Shown piece after piece: positions 13,373-18,886 of a DNA stretch of 18,886 bases. The stretch spans positions 1 through 18,886 of the forward strand of contig JABXGS010000204.1 of assembly GCA_016550425.1 (NCBI GenBank), given 5' to 3'. A program made the position numbers and the translations under genes. The notes below the pieces were generated by a model. That model was not told where the DNA came from, made no database searches, and saw only the letters and a list, made by a program, of their open reading frames with translations. Source of the DNA: an archaeon (GTDB lineage: Archaea; Asgardarchaeota; Hermodarchaeia; Hermodarchaeales; Hermodarchaeaceae). Numbering within the stretch: position 1 is the stretch's first letter; the number at the start of each line of letters is the position of its first letter.

Positions 13373-14587
13373 TTATTCCTTTTTCACAAATTCCACAGCA
13401 TTTTCTCCACAGACCACAGCACAAAGTCCGCATCCATCGCATTTTTCGGGGTCTACGATGAGACGTTGTCCGTCCATGCGAATAGCTTGATATCCGGCAT
13501 CAGCACATGCGATCCTGCATTCTTTACCAAGTATACATTTTTCAGGATCGATGTAAGCGATGACGGGGGGTAGTTTTGGTAGATCCGTCCAAGTCGTGAT
13601 TTTGGGAAGCGCTTTGCCAACCATTGCGCTAAGGGTGGCGTAACCCTTCTTCTTCATAAATTTGGATAAATGCTGAATGAAATCCCTAATAATTTGAAAA
13701 CCATACCACATAACCGCCGTGCAAACTTGAAGAGTGCTAGCACCAACCATTAGATATTCTACTGCATTTTGCCAGTTTCCAATGCCACCGATTCCCGAGA
13801 TAGGAATTGTTGGAATCGCCTTAGCAATCTGTGAAACAAACCGTAGACCTAGAGGTCGAATGGCGGGACCACAGTATCCACCATACGTACTTTGAGGATT
13901 GGATAAGTCTGAATTATATGCGAAAGGGTACGGGGTTGCGGTCTCAATGTCAATGCCGATAAGCGATTCAACGGTATTAATAGCGGATAATGCATCGGCG
14001 CCTCCTTTTACAGCAGCTTTGGCAATGGGAACGATGTCAGTCACATTGGGAGTTAGTTTTACAAAAATTGGTAAATCCGTCCCCTTCCTTGCCGCTTTAG
14101 TAACTCGTTCTACGAGTTCTGGGTTTTGGCCAATGAATGCGCCCATATGTTTCTCTGGTGATCCATGAGGACATGAAACGTTGAGTTCCAAGGCGTTTAC
14201 TCCTGTTTGTGTAAGAGTTTCTGCTAGAGCAGTCCAGCCTTCTGGTTCTGGGCTAGACATGATGCTAGCAACAACGACAAAATCCTCAGGGGTTCTTGCT
14301 TTGATCTCGGGTATCCAAGAGTTAATCCATTTTTTCAGAGAGTGCCGTGAAAGGAGCTCAATATTATTCATCCCAATTAGGTGTCCCTGCTCACGTAATA
14401 CGCCCAAGCGGGTACGTGGGTCCACGGTCGGTTCTTCTGTTACCGTTTTCAAGACAGCTCCGCCCCAGCCCAGTTTAGCTGCACGAATGACGCGTTTGGC
14501 ATCGAGCGTTGGTGGAGCTGACGAGAGCATAAAGGGATTCTTGAACGGAATACCAGCGAATTCGACGGATAAGGGATACTTTGGCAT
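13373..14587 (-). CDS. pydA: Dihydropyrimidine dehydrogenase catalytic subunit with ferredoxin domain
   Basis: The FMN (beta/alpha)8 barrel (about 1-320) has the substrate residues known from pig enzyme: N75 in NNIELLS (N609), N136, S138 and the catalytic acid C139 in LNVSCPHG (N668, S670, C671), and N204-T205 in INTVES (N736-T737). K47 in LKT matches the FMN lysine. It reduces uracil or thymine to the 5,6-dihydro form (or the reverse). The C-terminal ferredoxin domain has a complete second motif, C383, C386, C389, C393. In the first, C351-x2-G354-x2-C357-x3-C361, Gly replaces Cys. SD GGAGG (14599-14603) supports ATG 14587. PreT is absent nearby. Dihydroorotate dehydrogenase is excluded by the SCPHG loop and the ferredoxin domain. 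Confidence 0.92.
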   Translation of the reverse strand: MPKYPLSVEFAGIPFKNPFMLSSAPPTLDAKRVIRAAKLGWGGAVLKTVTEEPTVDPRTRLGVLREQGHLIGMNNIELLSRHSLKKWINSWIPEIKARTPEDFVVVASIMSSPEPEGWTALAETLTQTGVNALELNVSCPHGSPEKHMGAFIGQNPELVERVTKAARKGTDLPIFVKLTPNVTDIVPIAKAAVKGGADALSAINTVESLIGIDIETATPYPFAYNSDLSNPQSTYGGYCGPAIRPLGLRFVSQIAKAIPTIPISGIGGIGNWQNAVEYLMVGASTLQVCTAVMWYGFQIIRDFIQHLSKFMKKKGYATLSAMVGKALPKITTWTDLPKLPPVIAYIDPEKCILGKECRIACADAGYQAIRMDGQRLIVDPEKCDGCGLCAVVCGENAVEFVKKE

Positions 14588-14689
14588 GAGTTGAACTTCC
14601 TCCGATTGACTCTAAATAGATGATTCTACTAGATAAAGTCTTTATGTGATAGTGAATAGTCATATGTCTCCTTGATGGAGTTGAGAAAA
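14588..14689. promoter_or_regulatory. Divergent promoter pydA / aminotransferase with 13-bp palindrome
   Basis: ATAAAG-T-CTTTAT (14633-14645) is a perfect palindrome near the middle of the 102-bp divergent region. It overlaps AT-rich boxes usable as TATA elements in both directions, so one bound regulator could control both genes. On the aminotransferase side GGAG at 14677-14680 lies 9 nt before ATG 14690. Confidence 0.5.
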
Positions 14690-16027
14690 ATGGATGAGCA
14701 GCTTGTTCCCGAAGACCTAAGAAAAGCCTACTCAGCTGAAAAAATCCTGGAAATAGAGAAGAAACATGTAGTTCCCGCTGTTTCACACTATTATGAAAAC
14801 CCCTTGCTTTTAGTTCGTGGAGAAGGCGCCACTCTTGAAGATTCAAAAGGAAAAAAGTACATCGATTTGTTTGCAGGTATTTGCACAACGATTACCGGAT
14901 ATAATCATCCGAGGTTCATTGCTACATTGAAATGGCAACTGGATCGGTTAGTCTACACGAGTTCATTATATGCTACGATTCCCTATGCGGTATTAGGAAA
15001 ACGTCTAGCCGAAATCGCGCCTAAGGGATTAACTCAATCATTCATTGTCAATAGTGGTTCAGAGGCAAATGAGGCAGCGCTTTTCATGGCACGAAAATTC
15101 AAAAACAACCCATATGTAGTAGCATGCACCCATGGCTATCATGGACGAACAGCACTAACCCGAGAAATATCAAGTGCTGGATGGCGTACAGTTCCTGAAG
15201 CCCATCCACCTGGTGTTCGATTTCAGCCCTATGGCTATTGTTATCGGTGCCCCTTTGGAAAAGAGTACCCGGAGTGTGATATGCAATGTGCACGATATCT
15301 CCGCGAACTTATCCGAACGCAAACCAACAAAGCTCTAGCAGCATTTATTGTTGAACCAATCCAAGGTGTTGGCGGAATAATTCAACCTCCTCCCGAATTC
15401 TTTCAAATTACTTATGAAATCGTAAAAGAGTTTGATGGGCTCTACATCAGTGACGAAGTACAAACTGGATTCGGTCGAACAGGCAAGAAATGGTGGGGTA
15501 TTCAACACACAGGAGTCAATCCCGATATCATTACCTTAGCTAAGGGTTTTGGGAGTGGCATTCCGATTGGTGGATTTTTAACATCACCAGAATATGCTAG
15601 CGAGTATACTACGACGGACAGCTTTGCCACATTCGGCGGAAACCTATTATCTTGTGCGGGAGCTGTTGCGGTTATTGATATAATACAGAAAAGTAATTAC
15701 ATCCAACGTGCAGCTGAACAGGGGGCGTATCTGAAAAAGCAGCTAGAAGCACTAAAGCAAGAACATAAACTAGTTGGTGAAGTACGCGGACAAGGAATGA
15801 TGCAGGGTATTGAATTGGTTCGAAACCAGGAAACGAAGGAACCAGCATCACAAGAATTACTCCAAGTAATGGAACTCTGTAAGACTGAAGGGCTGCTCAT
15901 TGGAAAGGGTGGAATCGATGGAAATGCTATCCGAATCCAGCCTCCACTTGAATTAACCAGAGACCAGATTGATTCAGCGTATCAAATCCTCGATAAGGCT
16001 TTCACTGAAGTTGAGAAAACCCTCTAA
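14690..16027 (+). CDS. Class III PLP aminotransferase, likely beta-alanine / beta-aminoisobutyrate aminotransferase
   Basis: The 445-aa fold-type I enzyme of the AGXT2/omega-aminotransferase group has FIVNSGSEANEAALFMARKF (phosphate site), THGYHGRT, the cofactor aspartate D255 in ISDEVQTGFGRTG and the Schiff-base lysine K285 in ITLAKGFGSGIPIGG. A Cys-rich loop YCYRCPFGKEYPECDMQC (184-200) is shared with AGXT2-like archaeal and bacterial relatives and may bind zinc. Between pydA and pydC, the best substrate is beta-alanine (to malonate semialdehyde) or beta-aminoisobutyrate; glyoxylate or pyruvate would be the acceptor. 4-aminobutyrate is an alternative. ATG 14690 has GGAG with a 9-nt spacer; the upstream TTG 14672 and ATG 14675 overlap the SD region. 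It converges on pydC with a 3-bp stop overlap. Confidence 0.87.
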   Translation: MDEQLVPEDLRKAYSAEKILEIEKKHVVPAVSHYYENPLLLVRGEGATLEDSKGKKYIDLFAGICTTITGYNHPRFIATLKWQLDRLVYTSSLYATIPYAVLGKRLAEIAPKGLTQSFIVNSGSEANEAALFMARKFKNNPYVVACTHGYHGRTALTREISSAGWRTVPEAHPPGVRFQPYGYCYRCPFGKEYPECDMQCARYLRELIRTQTNKALAAFIVEPIQGVGGIIQPPPEFFQITYEIVKEFDGLYISDEVQTGFGRTGKKWWGIQHTGVNPDIITLAKGFGSGIPIGGFLTSPEYASEYTTTDSFATFGGNLLSCAGAVAVIDIIQKSNYIQRAAEQGAYLKKQLEALKQEHKLVGEVRGQGMMQGIELVRNQETKEPASQELLQVMELCKTEGLLIGKGGIDGNAIRIQPPLELTRDQIDSAYQILDKAFTEVEKTL

Positions 16028-16890
16028 AGATCACATAATTCTTTGTACAAATCTGGGCGCCGATCACGGAAGAACTGCCACGTATTTCTGACTTCCTTAA
16101 TCATATCTAGATCAATATCAACGATGAGGAGTTCATCCTTATCTGCAGAAGCTTGCTTGACAATTTCCCCGCGTGGATTTGCCACATAAGAACTTCCATA
16201 GAATGTTCCCATTTTCCAAGGGCTCTCCCCGACACGGTTAATTGCTGCAATAAAATAACCGTTGGCAACTGCATGTGCAGGTTGTTCAAGAGCCCAAAGA
16301 TGATCTGAGAGTCCTTGAACCGTGGCAGAGGGATTGAAGACAATTTCAGCCCCATTTAATCCTAAAGCCCGCGCACCTTCAGGAAAATGTCTATCGTAAC
16401 AGATGTAAAGTCCAATTTTGCCATACTCGGTTTCAAAAACTGGATATCCTAGATTTCCGGGCTTAAAATAGAATTTCTCCCAAAAACCTGGTCCAAGGTG
16501 GGGGATGTGGGTTTTCCGATATTTTCCTAAAAGTGTACCATCATTATTGATGATGATTGCGGTATTGTAGTAAATCCCCTTCATTTCTTCTTCATACATC
16601 GGAGCAATTAGTATGATTTTATTGGTTTTTGCAAGACGACTCATGCGATCACTAAGAGGTCCCGGAATCGGTTCTGCAAATTTATACCATAGTGGTTTTT
16701 GTTCTGCACAGAAGTAGGGTCCGAAGAACAACTCTTGAAAGCAGAGAATATGAACGCCTTTCTGGGCAGCGGTTTTAGCATAAGCTTCGTGTTTCTGAAT
16801 CATTTTCTCGATGTCTTTTTGAATGGCGTCCTCACCGGAAATACTGCCTTCCCATCGAGTCTGAACTAATCCAATTCGAACTTTTCTCAT
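16024..16890 (-). CDS. pydC: Beta-ureidopropionase (N-carbamoyl-beta-alanine amidohydrolase), nitrilase superfamily
   Basis: The catalytic triad is E53 (FQELFFGPYF), K126 (GKYRKTHIP) and C164 (YICYDRHFPEGAR). The flanking YFCAEQKPLWYKFAEPIPGP is close to eukaryotic beta-ureidopropionase, whose E119-K196-C233 triad it matches. It hydrolyses N-carbamoyl-beta-alanine to beta-alanine, CO2 and ammonia, the third step of reductive pyrimidine breakdown. 288 aa, shorter than the eukaryotic enzyme, which has an N-terminal extension. N-carbamoylputrescine amidase is an alternative in the same superfamily, but the pyd context argues against it. The start is ATG 16890, with GTGAT (16895-16899) upstream; the GTG at 16899 is part of that SD. 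It is divergent from pydB. Confidence 0.9.
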   Translation of the reverse strand: MRKVRIGLVQTRWEGSISGEDAIQKDIEKMIQKHEAYAKTAAQKGVHILCFQELFFGPYFCAEQKPLWYKFAEPIPGPLSDRMSRLAKTNKIILIAPMYEEEMKGIYYNTAIIINNDGTLLGKYRKTHIPHLGPGFWEKFYFKPGNLGYPVFETEYGKIGLYICYDRHFPEGARALGLNGAEIVFNPSATVQGLSDHLWALEQPAHAVANGYFIAAINRVGESPWKMGTFYGSSYVANPRGEIVKQASADKDELLIVDIDLDMIKEVRNTWQFFRDRRPDLYKELCDL

Positions 16891-17001
16891 TATAATCACA
16901 ACAGATGAAATCTTGAGTAGACATGGTGTTTTCGTGATTTAGACGTTTCCCAAAATCATAAAGGGTATTAAAGGGATGAAAAAACGGAGAAGTGACTCTG
17001 T
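16891..17001. promoter_or_regulatory. Divergent promoter pydC / pydB with direct repeat
   Basis: TAAAGGG occurs at 16959-16965 and again at 16969-16975, exactly one helical turn (10 bp) apart, within ATAAAGGGTATTAAAGGGAT. ATAAAG is also half of the palindrome in the pydA/aminotransferase promoter, so one regulator could act on both, but the shared word is short. GGAG (16986-16989) precedes pydB ATG 17002. Confidence 0.4.
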
Positions 17002-18396
17002 ATGAAGCTGGACATGATTGTTAAAAACGGAACTCTTGTAACCGCCACCAATTCATTTCAAGCCGATGTCGGGATAAAAGGAGAAAAGATTATTACGATT
17101 TCAAAAGTCATCGCACCAACAACGGATACAATGGTTGTTGATGCAACCGACATGTATCTTTTTCCAGGAGCTATTGATGTCCACGTACATTTACAGTTGC
17201 CGTTCAGTGGCACCGTTTCGGCTGATGATTTTGAAAATGGCACTAAAGCGGCTGCAATGGGCGGTGTTACAACTGTAATTGATTTTGCTATTCAACAAAA
17301 GGGTCATTCTATAATGGAGGCAGTGGAAGCCCGCCGAAAAGAAGCGGACGGAAGAGTCTATATTGATTACGGGTTACATGCTGCTATTACTGACTGGAAT
17401 CCACAAACACAAGCTGAAATCAAACAAGTCATCGACTATGGTATTCCCACCTTCAAGATGTTCATGATCTACAAAAATGAGGGGTGGATGGCTGATGATG
17501 GCATGCTCTTTCAAGCCCTCGAAGAAACAAAGAAATTTGGGGGAATGATTGGCGTCCATGCAGAAAGTGTTGATATCCTCGAGATGCTAATTGATAGATA
17601 TGCCCAAGAGAAGGAAAAATGGGGAGCCTATGCTCATACTCTTTCCCGACCAGCATTCACAGAATCCGAAGCGGTCCAACGAGCCATCAAATGGGCAGAG
17701 GTAACAGGTGGACGCTTGTATATTGTTCACATGTCAGCAGGAGAAAGTGCACAGTATGTTCATGACGCACGAGAAAGAGGCGTACAAGTGTATGCGGAAA
17801 CCTGTCCACAATACCTTCTGCTTGATGATTCGGTGTTCAAGAGAGAAAATGGCCATCTCTACGCTACCTGTCCACAAATAAAAAAGAAGGAAGACAACGC
17901 GCGACTCTGGCAGGGTCTTATCAACGGCGAAATCCAAGTGGTTGCCACCGACACTTGCACTTTTGATACCCAGCAAAAAGCCATGTGGAAAGGCGATTTC
18001 CGAAAAATCCCCTTTGGACTGCCCGGGGTTGAAACAATGTTTCCCCTCCTTTACACTGAAGGAGTAGGCAAAAAGCGGTTTTCACTTAACCATCTTGTAA
18101 AACTAGTAAGCACCAATCCAGCGAAAATTTTTGGAATGTTTCCACGAAAGGGAACAATCGCGCCAGGAAGTGATGCTGACCTTGTTGTGTTTGATCCAGA
18201 AAAGAAGGTAACCCTTCATGCCGAGAACCTACAAACGAATTGCGATTGGAGTCCTTTTGAAGGATGGAAACTGAAAGGTTATCCCCATATGACTATCTCA
18301 CGAGGAAAGATCGTGGTAAGTGATGGAATATTAGTCGGTGAGAGTAATCACGGTCAGTTTCTCAAACGCAAGGCTGTCAAAAAGCTGGATATCTAA
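17002..18396 (+). CDS. pydB: Dihydropyrimidinase (hydantoinase family)
   Basis: The 464-aa amidohydrolase has a binuclear metal site: H61 and H63 (DVHVHLQL), the carboxylated lysine K152 (TFKMFMIYK), H186 (GVHAES), H243 (IVHMSA) and D317 (ATDTCTFDTQQK). Y157, five after the lysine, is the substrate-stabilising tyrosine. The tail STNPAKIFGMFPRKGTIAPGSDADLVVFDP is typical of dihydropyrimidinases. It opens dihydrouracil or dihydrothymine to the N-carbamoyl-beta-amino acid. Where eukaryotic enzymes have KIPNG, this one has KIPFGLPG, and the loop after the metal Asp reads DTC rather than DHC or DNC; this may alter substrate range toward hydantoins. The pyd context supports dihydropyrimidinase. ATG 17002 follows GGAG with a 12-nt spacer. 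Confidence 0.9.
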   Translation: MKLDMIVKNGTLVTATNSFQADVGIKGEKIITISKVIAPTTDTMVVDATDMYLFPGAIDVHVHLQLPFSGTVSADDFENGTKAAAMGGVTTVIDFAIQQKGHSIMEAVEARRKEADGRVYIDYGLHAAITDWNPQTQAEIKQVIDYGIPTFKMFMIYKNEGWMADDGMLFQALEETKKFGGMIGVHAESVDILEMLIDRYAQEKEKWGAYAHTLSRPAFTESEAVQRAIKWAEVTGGRLYIVHMSAGESAQYVHDARERGVQVYAETCPQYLLLDDSVFKRENGHLYATCPQIKKKEDNARLWQGLINGEIQVVATDTCTFDTQQKAMWKGDFRKIPFGLPGVETMFPLLYTEGVGKKRFSLNHLVKLVSTNPAKIFGMFPRKGTIAPGSDADLVVFDPEKKVTLHAENLQTNCDWSPFEGWKLKGYPHMTISRGKIVVSDGILVGESNHGQFLKRKAVKKLDI

Positions 18397-18416
18397 AACC
18401 CACCTTAAATTCGAAG

Positions 18417-18869
18417 TTAGTTCTCATCTTGTGCGGCGAATATGGCTTCTTCTTGCCCAGTATTCGGTTCAATTGACCCCTTTCGAATGCGACGAATTTG
18501 GGAAATCGCTGAATTGGGTGAAACTCCTTTGTGTTGGACAAGATAAAGGGCTAATATCATCCCTGTTCGCCCCAATCCTCCTTGGCAATGGACAAGGGTT
18601 GGAAGGTTTTTCTTCTGAAACTCAACGATTCCTTCAACCGCCATTTGTCGTTGTTCTGGTGAACCTGCGGTAAAATCAGTAATAGCGACTGTGCTGATTT
18701 GATATCCGAGTTGTTGAGCCTTGAGCAAATCATCTGGAGTGAGTGGTTGAAGGGAAAGAAGAGCACGGATGCCTTGTGCATTATACAACCAATCCAAACA
18801 GGATCCGGGATAGCCAGACCCTGCAAGTTTATTTTCTACAAGCCAATAGAAGCCACAGGTCTCAGCCAT
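18417..18869 (-). CDS. Dual-specificity protein tyrosine phosphatase
   Basis: The 150-aa single-domain phosphatase has the signature VHCQGGLGRTG with nucleophile C95 and arginine R101 (HCx5R), the general-acid loop ITDFTAGSPEQ (D65) and the end motif RRIRKGSIEPNTGQEEAI with the Q-loop glutamine. It removes phosphate from Tyr/Ser/Thr of proteins, or possibly from another phosphomonoester. The N-terminal FYWLVENKLAGSGYPG is a typical start of the archaeal and bacterial DSP group. The ATG at 18869 is complete within the window, with GTGTGA just upstream. It converges on pydB with a 20-bp gap and is probably functionally unrelated to it. Confidence 0.9.
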   Translation of the reverse strand: MAETCGFYWLVENKLAGSGYPGSCLDWLYNAQGIRALLSLQPLTPDDLLKAQQLGYQISTVAITDFTAGSPEQRQMAVEGIVEFQKKNLPTLVHCQGGLGRTGMILALYLVQHKGVSPNSAISQIRRIRKGSIEPNTGQEEAIFAAQDEN

Positions 18870-18886
18870 GAAATTTCACACTTTTA

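Noticed and set aside
13373..14587. Dihydroorotate dehydrogenase as the identity of the FMN enzyme
   Set aside because: The SCPHG loop, the NNIEL and INT substrate residues and the C-terminal ferredoxin domain are those of dihydropyrimidine dehydrogenase, and no pyrimidine biosynthesis genes are nearby.
13899..14594. Plus-strand frames of 89 and 137 codons
   Set aside because: They are antisense to pydA, whose active-site motifs cover the region.

Overview
The window looks like the chromosome of an anaerobic or microaerophilic archaeon. The best lineage evidence is a Sulfolobus-type single-OB-fold SSB with an RGG tail. It is supported by a ferredoxin with the His/His/His/Asp zinc-site pattern of archaeal zinc-ferredoxins, paired MinD ATPases with ferredoxin inserts, a COG0731 radical SAM protein, and AT-rich TATA-like boxes close to start codons. 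Internal genes carry Shine-Dalgarno (SD) sequences of the GGAGGTGAT type. I cannot place it more precisely; an Asgard or other deep archaeal lineage is a guess. No RNA gene, IS element, CRISPR array or phage gene was seen.

Layout. (1) 1-2103: the end of an HSP20 chaperone gene converges on a large thiamine-diphosphate enzyme. (2) 2213-7036: an ORP/NifX-like metal-cluster island. It holds a DUF134 regulator fused to a zinc ribbon, two NifX/NifB-type (PF02579) cluster-binding proteins, two MinD ATPases with ferredoxin inserts, a divergent glycine-rich zinc-ribbon protein, a second DUF134 regulator and a radical SAM enzyme. (3) 7033-8685: a zinc-ferredoxin gene followed by an acyl-CoA dehydrogenase. 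(4) 8854-10120: a GNAT acetyltransferase converging on the SSB gene, with a strong hairpin between them and a possible unlisted small ORF upstream of ssb. (5) 10163-11647: a 70-aa unknown protein, a flavin reductase-rubredoxin fusion (Hrb-like) and a Bcp/PrxQ peroxiredoxin, which form an oxidative or nitrosative defence group. (6) 11708-18396: a reductive pyrimidine degradation locus. It encodes dihydropyrimidine dehydrogenase, a class III aminotransferase, beta-ureidopropionase and dihydropyrimidinase on alternating strands, with Fe-S electron-transfer proteins downstream of the dehydrogenase. (7) 18417-18869: a dual-specificity phosphatase.

How the genes work together. PydA, PydB and PydC would take uracil or thymine to beta-alanine or beta-aminoisobutyrate, and the aminotransferase would make the semialdehyde. 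The NADH-linked partner PreT is absent, and two Fe-S proteins lie just downstream of pydA. A ferredoxin-fed dehydrogenase is therefore a reasonable hypothesis. The metal-cluster island resembles the ORP operon of sulfate reducers, but with a pair of DUF134 regulators and a tandem 18-bp inverted-repeat operator between two divergent genes.

Many GTG or TTG starts in this DNA are probably parts of SD sequences, and I have moved several starts to the downstream ATG for that reason.
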